A stretch of DNA of 64,000 nucleotides from Aeromicrobium marinum DSM 15272 (GTDB lineage Bacteria; Actinomycetota; Actinomycetes; Propionibacteriales; Nocardioidaceae): the NCBI RefSeq assembly GCF_000160775.2, contig NZ_CM001024.1, forward strand, positions 781,016 to 845,015, in the 5' to 3' direction. The stretch's first letter is position 1, and each line of letters opens with the position of its first letter. Shown piece after piece: positions 1 through 7,795 of this stretch. The notes below the pieces were generated by a model. The model was given only the letters and a program-made list of their open reading frames with translations. It searched no databases and was not told where the DNA came from. Made by a program: the position numbers and the translations under genes.

Positions 1-414
1 GCGCAGATCGCCCGCAAGTGGTGGCTGGGCGACCTGGCGCGACGCTCCAACGACACGGGACGCGAGCTGGCGGACCTCGGGATCTCGCCGGCCGACGTCG
101 CTGGTGTCCAGGCGCTGATCGACGCCGGACGCATCAACGACAAGCTCGCACGGGAGGTCTTCGACGGCGTCATCGCCGGTGAGGGCTCCCCGGAGGAGGT
201 CGTCGTCGCCCGGGGCCTCGAGGTCGTCTCCGACGACGGTGCCCTCGGCGACGCGGTCGACCGGGCCATCGAGGCCAACCCCGACGTCGCCCAGAAGATC
301 CGCGACGGCAAGGTGGCGGCGGCAGGAGCGTTGATCGGCGCCGTCATGAAGGAGATGCGCGGACAGGCCGACGCCGGTCGGGTCCGCGAGCTGGTCCTGC
401 AGAAGCTGTCGTGA
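1..414 (+). CDS. gatB: GatB C-terminal part (Asp-tRNA(Asn)/Glu-tRNA(Gln) amidotransferase subunit B), 5' truncated by window edge
   Basis: The first 137 codons read without interruption to a TGA at 412-414. The visible part is the helical GatB middle domain plus the YqeY-like tail: it holds ARKWWLGDL near the start and the closing KVAAAGALIGAVMKEM helix that is typical of this family. GatB presents misacylated Glu-tRNA(Gln) or Asp-tRNA(Asn) to the GatCAB complex, which amidates it with ammonia from GatA. About 360 N-terminal residues lie upstream of the window. The next gene starts inside its stop codon (GTGA), so the two are probably translationally coupled. Confidence 0.93.
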   Translation, partial: AQIARKWWLGDLARRSNDTGRELADLGISPADVAGVQALIDAGRINDKLAREVFDGVIAGEGSPEEVVVARGLEVVSDDGALGDAVDRAIEANPDVAQKIRDGKVAAAGALIGAVMKEMRGQADAGRVRELVLQKLS

Positions 415-773
415 CAGTCCTCGTGGAACGCGTGCGCGCGCTGGCCCTGGCCCTGCCGGAGGCGACCGAACGGGTCAGCCACGGCACGGCGGCGTGGTTC
501 ATCGGCCGCGCGCCGCAGTTCGCGTCGTTCGACGACCACCACCACGGTGCGGACCACGTCGCGGTGTGGCTCGCCGCCCCACCCGGCCGGCAGGCCGACC
601 TGGTGGCGCAGGACCCCGCGAGGTTCTTCGCACCGCCCTACGTCGGCGGACGGGGCTGGCTCGGCGTGCGGTTGGACGCCGACACCGACTGGGACGAGGT
701 GGCGGACCTGATGGCCGACGCGTGGCAGACGGTGGCCCGACCGGCCCAGCGCCGCCGCGCGGATCCCTCCTGA
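411..773 (+). CDS. MmcQ/YjbR family protein
   Basis: This 120-residue protein has the MmcQ/YjbR fold signature: an N-terminal helix with LALPEATERVSHG, then FASFDDHHHG, VAVWLAAPPG and a final GWLGVRLD strand followed by the WDEVADLMADAW helix. Members are small, probably nucleic-acid or ligand binding, and have no established reaction. The start is the GTG that overlaps the gatB stop by four bases, a form used repeatedly in this window. It converges on the hydrolase gene that follows, with only 11 bases between the two stops. Confidence 0.8.
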   Translation: MTVLVERVRALALALPEATERVSHGTAAWFIGRAPQFASFDDHHHGADHVAVWLAAPPGRQADLVAQDPARFFAPPYVGGRGWLGVRLDADTDWDEVADLMADAWQTVARPAQRRRADPS

Positions 774-784
774 CGGCCGGAAGG

Positions 785-1657
785 TCAGACCCGTTCGATG
801 AGGGCCCTCAGCTCGGCCAGGACGAGCTCGGGGTGCTCGACGGGGATGAAGTGGGTCGCCCGGATCTCGCGGAAGCGGGCCCCCGGGATGCGCTCGGCAG
901 CTGACCGCATGGCGGCCGATCCGGCCAGCAGGTCGCGCGTGCCGGCGAGGAACGTCGTCGGCACGGTGATGCCCGACAGGGACACCCGGGAGTGCTCCGA
1001 GGCCGACAGCGCGAGTCGGGCGTACCACGCCGGATGGGTGGTGAAGAACTCCTGCAGCACGGTCTGCAGCTCGGCGGAGTCGGCGGCGGGGGAGATGAAC
1101 CGGGACATGCGGACCAGGTCGGCGGTGAACCGGGTCCAAGGCCACCGACGGCTGAGCGGGGCGATGCCGTGCCCGGTGACGGTGGTGGCCCGGGTCAGGG
1201 TGACCATGAGGTTCTCGGCGACCCGGGGCGGGACCTTGAGCGGAGCCAGCATCGTCGAGAAGGTGGAACCGGGGACGCCGGCGACCGCCAGGATGCCCTG
1301 GACCCGCGACGGATCGCGGTAGGCCAGCTCGAAGGCCACGTTGACGCCGAACGACCACCCGACGACCACGGCGGACTCGACGCCGATGTCGTCCATCACC
1401 GCGGTGATGTCCTCGATGTGGGCGTCCATGTCGATGCGTCCGTTGGCGGGCCGTTCGGATCCGCCGACGCCGCGGTGGTTCCAGCCGACGACCCGGAGGC
1501 CGCTGCCCGGCTGCAGGAGCAGGGGCCAGGCCTGGGGCGGCGTGCCGAGCCCGTTCGAGACGATCACGACCGGGCCGTCGCCGTCGTTGGTCCAGGCGCG
1601 CAGCCGGGTCCCGTCGGCGCTGGTCACGTCGTACAGGCGGAGGAACGAGGTCGTCAC
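785..1657 (-). CDS. alpha/beta hydrolase
   Basis: The 290-residue product has the alpha/beta hydrolase layout: an oxyanion-side NGLG motif near residue 35, WNHRGVGGS near 60, the nucleophile elbow GWSFG with Ser102, an acidic residue in AGTRD and a late His in RATHF. This gives a full Ser-Asp-His triad, so the enzyme is likely active on an ester, lactone or haloalkane-like substrate, but the substrate cannot be told from sequence. It starts at a GTG at 1655-1657 and no signal peptide is seen. It is convergent with the MmcQ gene and codirectional with the ATP-grasp gene upstream, 50 bases away. Confidence 0.85.
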   Translation of the reverse strand: MTTSFLRLYDVTSADGTRLRAWTNDGDGPVVIVSNGLGTPPQAWPLLLQPGSGLRVVGWNHRGVGGSERPANGRIDMDAHIEDITAVMDDIGVESAVVVGWSFGVNVAFELAYRDPSRVQGILAVAGVPGSTFSTMLAPLKVPPRVAENLMVTLTRATTVTGHGIAPLSRRWPWTRFTADLVRMSRFISPAADSAELQTVLQEFFTTHPAWYARLALSASEHSRVSLSGITVPTTFLAGTRDLLAGSAAMRSAAERIPGARFREIRATHFIPVEHPELVLAELRALIERV

Positions 1658-1707
1658 GGCAGCATCATCCCACGGCGACCCGCGGTCGTCGGTCCGGCGC
1701 GTCCGGG

Positions 1708-2553
1708 TCAGCCCCGGCGCACCGCGGCCTCGATCAGCCGGGCGGCACCGTCGGTCGAGTGCGGCAGGAACAGGGAGGGCTCGGTGAGCTCCAGCTCCAT
1801 GAGGCGGACCTGTCCGTCGCGGTCGGTGACCACGTCCACCCGGGCGTACAGCAGCTCGGTGTCGAGCAGGTCGCAGGTCACGTCGAGGGTCCGTCGGCCC
1901 AGGGCCAGCTCGTCGGAGGTGGGGGTCCGGGGGCTGATCGCCTCACGCATCTCCGGTGCCGCCCGGGCGGCCTGTCCGCGGGCCAGCATGGGCCCCTTGC
2001 GGATGGCGTGGGAGAAGGTGCCACCCAGGTACACCAGGGCCGTCTCGCCGTGGGTGTCGACGCTGTCGACGTAGGGCTGGGTCATGGTCGGGCGGCCCGC
2101 GTCGAGCAGCCGTTCGCTGTGGGCGTGCACCTCCGCCGCGGTCGACCACCGGGCGGTGTCGGCCGAGCCGGCCGAGATCGTGGGCTTCACGACCCACTCG
2201 GCGTGGTCGCCCAGGTCGTCACCGGTGCGCACCGACCACTGGGTCCCGATGATCGTGACGCCGGAGCGCTCGAGCTGGCGGAGGTAGGTCTTGTCGGTGT
2301 TCCACGCGACGACGGCCGCGGAGTTGTGCAACCGGGGGACGCGTTCGGTCCAGGCGAGGAACTCCGTGCGGCGCGGCACGTAGTCCCAGCAGGACCGGAT
2401 GATCGTCAGGTCGTAGTGGTCGAAGTCGATGTCCGGGTCGTCCCACGGGACCACGTCGAGCCGTACCCCCGTGTCCTCGGCGGCGGCTCTCAGGAGGGGC
2501 AGGTCGGGATCCTCGGTGCGGTGGTCACGGCTCGTGGCGACGGCGATGCGCAT
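1708..2553 (-). CDS. ATP-grasp domain protein (RimK/glutathione-synthetase-like)
   Basis: The 281-residue protein opens with a Rossmann-like strand MRIAVATS and has IIRSCWDYVPRR near residue 52, NTDKTYLRQL near 85 (ATP-grasp lid entry), WVVKPTISAGS near 120 (the nucleotide-binding Lys strand) and a C-terminal YARVDVV...LMELELTEPS block (metal-binding Glu/Asp and the closing strand). These are ATP-grasp ligase marks, related to RimK and the D-cycloserine ligase DcsG group. The carboxylate and amine substrates are unknown. A TAGAGT hexamer at 2560-2565 (minus strand) ends seven bases before the ATG, so the message is probably leaderless. It diverges from satD and shares its operator region. Confidence 0.8.
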   Translation of the reverse strand: MRIAVATSRDHRTEDPDLPLLRAAAEDTGVRLDVVPWDDPDIDFDHYDLTIIRSCWDYVPRRTEFLAWTERVPRLHNSAAVVAWNTDKTYLRQLERSGVTIIGTQWSVRTGDDLGDHAEWVVKPTISAGSADTARWSTAAEVHAHSERLLDAGRPTMTQPYVDSVDTHGETALVYLGGTFSHAIRKGPMLARGQAARAAPEMREAISPRTPTSDELALGRRTLDVTCDLLDTELLYARVDVVTDRDGQVRLMELELTEPSLFLPHSTDGAARLIEAAVRRG

Positions 2554-2559
2554 GGGTGC

Positions 2560-2602
2560 ACTCTAGAGCGGGCTTCACTTCCATCAAGTGAAGCGTTACA
2601 CT
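2560..2602. promoter_or_regulatory. divergent leaderless promoters with shared palindromic operator (ATP-grasp gene / satD)
   Basis: A perfect inverted repeat, CTTCACTT at 2573-2580 and AAGTGAAG at 2586-2593 with a five-base spacer, sits between the two start codons. Rightward, TTCACT (2574-2579) and TACACT (2597-2602) are 17 bases apart and place the start point at the satD ATG. Leftward, TTGATG and TAGAGT (16 bases apart) place the start point at the ATP-grasp ATG. The palindrome covers both -35 regions, so one bound protein could close both promoters. SatD itself carries a helix-turn-helix and is the obvious candidate; this is inference. Confidence 0.6.
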
Positions 2603-2609
2603 TCATCAC

Positions 2610-3272
2610 ATGGATATGAAGGTATCGACTTCATCGGTGGTGGCGGTGATCGGCGACCTGGTCGGATCACGCCGGGCGACGTCGCGGCGTGAGGTGCAGG
2701 ACGCGCTGCTGGTGGCCCTGGCCACGGCCGCCGAGGCGGTGCCGGCCCTTCAGGATCCAGAGCCCACGATCGGCGACGAGTTCCAGGCCGTCTACGCCAC
2801 CGTGGCCGACGCGTTGCGGGCCACCCTCCTGATCCGCCTCGCGCTGCCCCTGCCCTGGGACTGCCGCGCGGGCCTGGGGCGGGGGAGGCTGGAGATCGTC
2901 GGCACCTCCGACTACGGTCTGACCCAGGACGGACCGGCCTGGTGGTCGGCCCGTGAGGCGGTCGTCGAGGTCAAGCGCCGAGAGGACGGCCGGCACCCCG
3001 GCCTCCGGACGTGGTTGGTGGAGTCCGGCGACGAGGAGGTCGGGATGGTCAACGCCTACCTGCTGGCGCGCGACGAGCTGGTCAGTCGCTGCGACGAGCG
3101 CCAGCGGCGTCTCGTGCTCGGTCTCCTGCAGGGTGAGACGCAGAAGGACCTCGCGGCGCGCGAGGGCATCTCGGCCTCGGCGGTGTCCCAGAGCCTGCGG
3201 CGGGCGGGAGCGTGGAGCGTGCTCGACGGCCTCGAGCAGATCAGCGCAGCGACCACGGCGGGCGCGTCGTGA
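2610..3272 (+). CDS. satD: SatD-family protein with C-terminal helix-turn-helix
   Basis: The 220-residue product matches the SatD family: VAVIGDLVGSR at the N-terminus, a GDEFQAVY motif near residue 56, and a central GTSDYGLTQDGPAWWSAREA segment. The last 60 residues form a sigma-70 region 4-like helix-turn-helix (RQRRLVLGLLQGETQKDLA, then EGISASAVSQSLRRAG), so the protein probably binds DNA. SatD was named from a streptococcal acid-tolerance locus; its molecular job is not settled. The ATG at 2610 lies eight bases after a -10 hexamer and has no Shine-Dalgarno sequence, which points to leaderless translation. A second in-frame ATG lies at 2616. The stop overlaps the next gene by four bases. 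Confidence 0.82.
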   Translation: MDMKVSTSSVVAVIGDLVGSRRATSRREVQDALLVALATAAEAVPALQDPEPTIGDEFQAVYATVADALRATLLIRLALPLPWDCRAGLGRGRLEIVGTSDYGLTQDGPAWWSAREAVVEVKRREDGRHPGLRTWLVESGDEEVGMVNAYLLARDELVSRCDERQRRLVLGLLQGETQKDLAAREGISASAVSQSLRRAGAWSVLDGLEQISAATTAGAS

Positions 3273-3964
3273 TCGCGCTGGCGCTCGTGCTGGCCGCCGT
3301 CGGGTCGGCCGACCTGGTACGCCGCGACACCGCCACCGGTCGGCGCGCCGACCTGCCCGTCGCCGTGGCCGGCGCCGTGCTCGTCGGCGCAGGCATCGGC
3401 CTGGGGCTGGGATGGCACACCGCCTGGGTGGCCGCCGCCGGTACGGCCGTCACCAGCCTGTGGCTGCAGGGGCAGCGCGACCGGGCGTGGCGAACGGCCT
3501 CCCTGGCGGTCCTCGTGGCGGCCGTCCTCGTCGCGGTCGGAGCCGGCCAGTACCTGCCCACCGGGTCGGCCCCGCTCGACCGCTGGTTCGACTCCCTCGA
3601 CGTCCCCGGGTTGGCCGAGGTCGGCCTCGACCGGTTCGCACTGGGCATCGGCGTGCTGCTGTTCCTGCAGCGCTCGGCCAACGTGGTGGTCCGAGCCGTG
3701 CTCGACGGCGCCGGCACCGAGGTGCTCGCCACCGAGCGCACCCTGGCCGGCGGCCGGATCCTCGGACCGTTGGAGCGCATCTTCGTCTTCGCCCTCGCGG
3801 TGTCAGGTCAGTTCGCGGCCTTCGCTGCGCTGGTGGCCGCCAAGGGCATCCTGCGGTACCCCGAGATCTCGCGTGACGAGCCGTCGGGCACCAAGGCCGA
3901 GTACGTGCTGGTCGGCAGCTTCGTCAGCTGGGGCCTCGCCCTGCTGTTCGTCCCGCTGTTCTGA
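3269..3964 (+). CDS. integral membrane protein linked to satD
   Basis: The 231-residue product begins at the GTG inside the satD stop (GTGA overlap), so it should be made with SatD. It is hydrophobic with about six membrane segments: residues near 1-14, 28-45, 50-63, 72-88, 120-135, 172-196 and a C-terminal segment ending in FVPLF. A polar central stretch carries [15 protein letters not shown] and [15 protein letters not shown], and a cytoplasmic-looking [20 protein letters not shown] motif precedes the last helix. Similar small membrane proteins accompany satD in many actinobacteria, but I cannot assign a function. Confidence 0.75.
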   Translation: MIALALVLAAVGSADLVRRDTATGRRADLPVAVAGAVLVGAGIGLGLGWHTAWVAAAGTAVTSLWLQGQRDRAWRTASLAVLVAAVLVAVGAGQYLPTGSAPLDRWFDSLDVPGLAEVGLDRFALGIGVLLFLQRSANVVVRAVLDGAGTEVLATERTLAGGRILGPLERIFVFALAVSGQFAAFAALVAAKGILRYPEISRDEPSGTKAEYVLVGSFVSWGLALLFVPLF

Positions 3965-3978
3965 GTACCCTTGGGCGC

Positions 3979-5691
3979 ATGTCCAGCCAGACCCCCACTG
4001 ACCCGCCCGCAGGCGACGACGCCGTCGACATCAAGCCCCGCAGCCGCACCGTCACCGACGGACTCGAGGCGACCGCCTCGCGCGGCATGCTGCGCGCCGT
4101 CGGGATGGGCGACGACGACTGGCCGAAGCCCCAGATCGGCGTCGCGTCGAGCTGGAACGAGATCACCCCGTGCAACCTCTCGCTGGACCGGCTCGCCAAG
4201 CGTGCCAAGGAGGGGGTGCACGCCGGCGGCGGCTACCCGCTGGAGTTCGGGACCATCAGCGTCTCCGACGGCATCAGCATGGGCCACGAGGGCATGCACT
4301 TCTCGCTGGTCAGTCGTGAGGTCATCGCCGACTCCGTCGAGACCGTGATGATGGCCGAGCGGCTCGACGGCTCGGTGCTGCTGGCCGGGTGCGACAAGAG
4401 CCTCCCGGGCATGCTGATGGCCGCGGCCCGGCTCGACCTGGCCAGCGTGTTCGTCTACGCCGGATCGATCATGCCGGGCAACGTCGACGGCAAGGACGTC
4501 ACGATCATCGACGCCTTCGAGGCGGTGGGAGCCTGCCTCAAGGGGCTCATCACCCGCGAGGAGGTCGACCGCATCGAGCGCGCGATCTGCCCGGGCGAGG
4601 GTGCCTGTGGCGGGATGTTCACGGCCAACACGATGGCCTCGGCCGCGGAGGCCCTCGGTATGAGCCTGCCGGGCTCGTCGGCCCCGCCGGCGATCGACAG
4701 CCGTCGCGACGAGTTCGCGATCGCCTCGGGCGAGGCCGTGGTCGGGCTGCTGCGCCGCGGCATCACGGCGCGCCAGATCATGACCAAGCCGGCGTTCGAG
4801 AACGCCATCGCCCTGGTCATGGCGCTCGGCGGCTCGACGAACGCGGTCCTGCACCTGCTCGCCATCGCGCGGGAGGCCGAGGTCGACCTGACCCTGGCGG
4901 ACTTCAACCGCATCGGCGACAAGGTGCCCCACCTGGGCGACCTCAAGCCGTTCGGCCGGTACGTCATGAACGACGTCGACAAGGTCGGCGGCATCGCCGT
5001 CGTCATGAAGGCCCTGCTCGACGCCGGTCTGATGGACGGCGACTGCCTGACGGTCACGGGACGGACGATGGCGGAGAACCTCGCGCACATCGAGTCGACC
5101 GTCGACGGCGACGTCATCCGCCCGGTCGACCGTCCGATCCACCGCACCGGCGGGCTCACCATCCTGCACGGTTCGCTCGCTCCCGAGGGGGCGGTCGTCA
5201 AGAGCGCGGGATTCGACTCCGACGTCTTCCGCGGGACGGCCCGCGTGTTCGACGGCGAGCGAGCCGCGATGGACGCTCTGGCCGGTGGCACCATCGTCGC
5301 CGGCGACGTGGTGGTCATCCGCAACGAGGGCCCCAAGGGCGGGCCGGGGATGCGCGAGATGCTCGCCATCACCGGCGCGATCAAGGGGGCCGGGCTCGGC
5401 AAGGACGTGCTGCTGCTGACGGACGGCCGGTTCTCCGGCGGTACGACCGGCCTCTGCGTCGGTCACGTGGCTCCCGAGGCCGTCGACGGCGGGCCCATCG
5501 CCTTCGTGCGCGACGGTGACCCGATCACCCTCGACGTGGCCAACCGGACCCTCGAGGTCGAGGTGGACGCCGAGGAGCTGGAGGCACGCAAGGTCGGCTG
5601 GGAGCCGATGCCGCCCAAGTACACGACCGGCGTGCTGGCCAAGTACCGCAAGCTGGTGTCGTCGGCCGCCGACGGCGCCGTGTGCACCTGA
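3979..5691 (+). CDS. ilvD: dihydroxy-acid dehydratase
   Basis: IlvD removes water from 2,3-dihydroxy-isovalerate and dihydroxy-methylvalerate to give the keto acids for valine, leucine and isoleucine. The 570-residue protein is of normal length. Iron-sulfur ligands are visible: Cys65 in TPCNLSLD, Cys138 in [11 protein letters not shown] and Cys210 in [15 protein letters not shown]. The C-terminal [15 protein letters not shown] motif near residue 485 is also standard. A TACCCT hexamer at 3966-3971 ends eight bases before the ATG and no Shine-Dalgarno is present, so a leaderless message is likely. It precedes ilvBNC by about 2 kb, with two unrelated genes between. Confidence 0.97.
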   Translation: MSSQTPTDPPAGDDAVDIKPRSRTVTDGLEATASRGMLRAVGMGDDDWPKPQIGVASSWNEITPCNLSLDRLAKRAKEGVHAGGGYPLEFGTISVSDGISMGHEGMHFSLVSREVIADSVETVMMAERLDGSVLLAGCDKSLPGMLMAAARLDLASVFVYAGSIMPGNVDGKDVTIIDAFEAVGACLKGLITREEVDRIERAICPGEGACGGMFTANTMASAAEALGMSLPGSSAPPAIDSRRDEFAIASGEAVVGLLRRGITARQIMTKPAFENAIALVMALGGSTNAVLHLLAIAREAEVDLTLADFNRIGDKVPHLGDLKPFGRYVMNDVDKVGGIAVVMKALLDAGLMDGDCLTVTGRTMAENLAHIESTVDGDVIRPVDRPIHRTGGLTILHGSLAPEGAVVKSAGFDSDVFRGTARVFDGERAAMDALAGGTIVAGDVVVIRNEGPKGGPGMREMLAITGAIKGAGLGKDVLLLTDGRFSGGTTGLCVGHVAPEAVDGGPIAFVRDGDPITLDVANRTLEVEVDAEELEARKVGWEPMPPKYTTGVLAKYRKLVSSAADGAVCT

Positions 5692-5692
5692 C

Positions 5693-7213
5693 GTGACCGG
5701 CACTCCCGACCCCGCAGCACCTTCCGCCCCCGCTGGGAGTGACGTTTCGGCCCCAGAATCCAGCGATCCGGGGCAGAAACGTCACTCCCAGCGGGTCAGC
5801 GAGGACGAGCTGGCCGTGGCGCTCGACGTGCTCGGCCGGGCCGCGGCGCTCGACGAGGACGATCCCACCTACATCGCCCTGCGCCGGGCGACCGGCGGAT
5901 TCTTCAAGGACGCCAAGCGTGAGCGACGCCGGCGCAAGCGGGAGGAGGAGGCGGCGGCCGACCGTGCCGTCGTCGAGCTCACGGCCACCGGGTCGGCCCA
6001 GCGCATCGACGACGAGACCGCCGGGCTGCCGCTGACGTCGACCGCGCCCGGGGCCACGGCGGGGACGCTGCTGGTGCCGCGGGGGTGCTACATCTGCAAG
6101 GACAAGTTCACGCGGGTCGACGCCTTCTACCACCAGCTGTGTCCGGCGTGCTCCGCGCTGAACCATGCGCGTCGGGACGCGCGCACGGACCTCACGGGAC
6201 GTCGTGCGCTCCTGACCGGGGGCCGCGCCAAGATCGGCATGTACATCGCCCTGCGGTTGCTGCGCGACGGTGCCCACACCACCATCACGACCCGGTTCCC
6301 GCGGGACGCCGTCCGCCGGTTCTCGCAGATGCCCGACGCCGACGACTGGTTGCACCGGCTGAAGGTGGTGGGCATCGACCTTCGTGATCCGTCCCAGGTG
6401 ATCGGTCTGGCCGACGAGGTGGCCGCGGCCGGTCCGCTGGACATCCTCATCAACAACGCCGCCCAGACGGTCAAGCGGACCCCCGGGGCCTACCAGCCGA
6501 TCGCCGACGCCGAGTCCGCCCCGCTGCCTCTCGGCAGCCCCGTCGAGCTGGTGACCTTCGGGCACACCAGCGACGCCCACCCCGCGGCCCTCGTCGGCTC
6601 GGTCGGGGCCCACCCGGTCCTGGCCGGCGACGCCCGCACCGCCGACGAGCTGACCGCCCAGGCGCTGTCGGCCGGATCGGCGGACCTGGAGCGGATCGAT
6701 GCCGGTGGGCTGCTGCCGGACGTGGTCGACACCAACAGCTGGGTGCAGACCGTCGGCGAGGTCGACGCCCTCGAGCTGTTGGAGGTGCAGCTGTGCAACA
6801 GCGTCGCGCCGTTCATCCTCGTCAGTCGGCTCCGGCCGGCTCTGGCCGCGTCACCGGCCCGTCGCAAGCACGTCGTCAACGTGTCGGCGATGGAGGGTCA
6901 GTTCGGCCGCCGCTACAAGGGCCCGGGCCACCCGCACACCAACATGGCCAAGGCGGCGCTCAACATGCTGACCCGCACCAGTGCCGCCGAGATGCTGGAG
7001 AACGACGGCATCCTCATGACGGCCGTCGACACCGGTTGGATCACCGACGAGCGGCCCCACGTGACCAAGGTGCGGCTGGCGGCCGAGGGCTTCAAGGCGC
7101 CCCTGGACCTGGTCGACGGCGCCGCCCGGGTCTACGACCCGATCGTGCGTGGCGAGGCGGGGGAGGACGTCCACGGCGTGTTCCTCAAGGACTACGTCGC
7201 GTCCCCCTGGTGA
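5693..7213 (+). CDS. zinc-finger/SDR fusion protein, atypical short-chain dehydrogenase
   Basis: The 506-residue product starts at a GTG two bases after the ilvD stop. Residues 1-130 are charged and low-complexity, including an Arg/Lys-rich helix near 70-85. Cys132, Cys135, Cys150 and Cys153 form a CxxC-x14-CxxC zinc ribbon. An SDR-like Rossmann domain follows, with TGGRAKIG at 175-182 and ILINNAAQT near 260, then an insertion of about 90 residues. In the active-site region VNVSAMEGQ is present, but the usual YxxxK reads TNMAK (Thr416, Lys420), so the catalytic Tyr is missing. Function is unknown. A dispersed palindrome (5729-5795) encodes residues about 13-34; the true start could instead be the GTG at 5816. 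Confidence 0.75.
   Translation: MTGTPDPAAPSAPAGSDVSAPESSDPGQKRHSQRVSEDELAVALDVLGRAAALDEDDPTYIALRRATGGFFKDAKRERRRRKREEEAAADRAVVELTATGSAQRIDDETAGLPLTSTAPGATAGTLLVPRGCYICKDKFTRVDAFYHQLCPACSALNHARRDARTDLTGRRALLTGGRAKIGMYIALRLLRDGAHTTITTRFPRDAVRRFSQMPDADDWLHRLKVVGIDLRDPSQVIGLADEVAAAGPLDILINNAAQTVKRTPGAYQPIADAESAPLPLGSPVELVTFGHTSDAHPAALVGSVGAHPVLAGDARTADELTAQALSAGSADLERIDAGGLLPDVVDTNSWVQTVGEVDALELLEVQLCNSVAPFILVSRLRPALAASPARRKHVVNVSAMEGQFGRRYKGPGHPHTNMAKAALNMLTRTSAAEMLENDGILMTAVDTGWITDERPHVTKVRLAAEGFKAPLDLVDGAARVYDPIVRGEAGEDVHGVFLKDYVASPW
5729..5795. repeat. dispersed palindromic element, copy 1 (inside the SDR reading frame)
   Basis: Two 26-base arms, 5729-5754 and 5770-5795, are inverted copies of each other with one mismatch, around a 15-base loop. 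The core is CTGGGAGTGACGTTTC. The same element occurs at 46507-46571, more than 40 kb away, with diverged loop but conserved arms. Copy 1 lies inside the 5' end of an open reading frame and stays in frame, which is unusual for a REP-like repeat. Mechanism of spread is not visible; no transposase is nearby. Confidence 0.8.
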
Positions 7214-7216
7214 CGG

Positions 7217-7531
7217 CTACTCGGCCCCGAGCTCGCCGGCGCACTGCTCGACCACGTCGGCCGACAGGTCCTGCAGCTTGCCCTGCTCCTCGTCCGAGCC
7301 CTCGTAGTCCTCGTCCTGCTCGACGATGGCCTGCAGCGTCTCGTCGGACAGGTCGGAGTCGACCAGCACCTCCGCGAAGCACTCCGCCGCCTGCTCGGGC
7401 ACGGGGATGACGGTGTCGCCGGAGACCATCGAGTCGCGCAGCTCGTCCACCGACGGGCGCCCGCCTCCGCCGCAGGCGGCGGTCATGACGAGCACGGACA
7501 CGGTGAGGCTGGCTGCCAGCGTCTTCTTCAT
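7217..7531 (-). CDS. small putative lipoprotein
   Basis: The 104-residue product starts MKKTLAASL and has a hydrophobic signal segment ending MTAACGGGG, which looks like a lipobox with Cys near position 22, though Thr at -3 is not ideal. The mature part is acidic and contains a DUF732-like Cys-bearing pattern (AAECFAEVLVDSD and VVEQCAGELG), so one disulfide is possible. It would be anchored outside the membrane. An alternative ATG lies three codons upstream at 7540. It is transcribed away from the ilvB leader and converges with the SDR gene, three bases apart. Confidence 0.65.
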   Translation of the reverse strand: MKKTLAASLTVSVLVMTAACGGGGRPSVDELRDSMVSGDTVIPVPEQAAECFAEVLVDSDLSDETLQAIVEQDEDYEGSDEEQGKLQDLSADVVEQCAGELGAE

Positions 7532-7616
7532 GGGGTCCATTGAAGCGTCTCGGGAGCCTCCGGAAGAGGTGAACGGCGAGACTGGGTCCACATCGTGGTA
7601 CCGGTCGTCTCGCGAC

Positions 7617-7645
7617 TTGACCACGTCGTGGCCGGGAGTCACACT
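7617..7645 (+). promoter_or_regulatory. candidate ilvB leader promoter
   Basis: TTGACC (7617-7622) and CACACT (7640-7645) are separated by 17 bases. The implied start point, seven bases on, is 7652, exactly the GTG of the leader peptide. The pairing of a good -35 with a poor -10 resembles the TTGACC/GACACT pair at 34701-34730. Confidence 0.5.
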
Positions 7646-7651
7646 GGTCGC

Positions 7652-7681
7652 GTGTCCGCGCACCTTCTCGTACCCGTATGA
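7652..7681 (+). CDS. ilvBNC leader peptide (Leu/Val-rich)
   Basis: A nine-codon ORF, GTG to TGA, encodes MSAHLLVPV. Four of its nine residues are the regulating amino acids Leu and Val, in an uninterrupted LLVPV run just before the stop. Its stop lies at the base of a hairpin, and a terminator follows within 50 bases. This is the standard layout of ribosome-controlled attenuation: stalling at Leu/Val codons when these amino acids are scarce should favour read-through into ilvB. It is likely translated from a leaderless end. Confidence 0.7.
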   Translation: MSAHLLVPV

Positions 7682-7742
7682 CGTGACGACCCCGCAGGGT
7701 CCCACGTCTCCCTCGCTTGCCTCACGGCCGAGGGGTTTTTTT
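7680..7742 (+). terminator. ilvB attenuator (pause hairpin plus intrinsic terminator)
   Basis: Hairpin one pairs GACGTG (7680-7685) with CACGTC (7703-7708), enclosing an ACCC/GGGT helix. Hairpin two pairs CCCTCG (7710-7715) with CGAGGG (7729-7734), extended inside by GCC/GGC, and runs into seven T residues at 7736-7742. This is a textbook intrinsic terminator placed 29 bases after the leader peptide stop and 54 bases before the ilvB ATG. The antiterminator pairing was not worked out. Confidence 0.75.
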
Positions 7743-7795
7743 ATGTGACGAACCGCCCGTACACGCACCACCGAGCACCCACCGAAGGACACCCC

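Noticed and set aside
3808..5703. 631-codon frame antisense to ilvD
   Set aside because: It is a mirror of ilvD, which has complete iron-sulfur and substrate motifs; the antisense product is His/Arg/Gly-rich noise.
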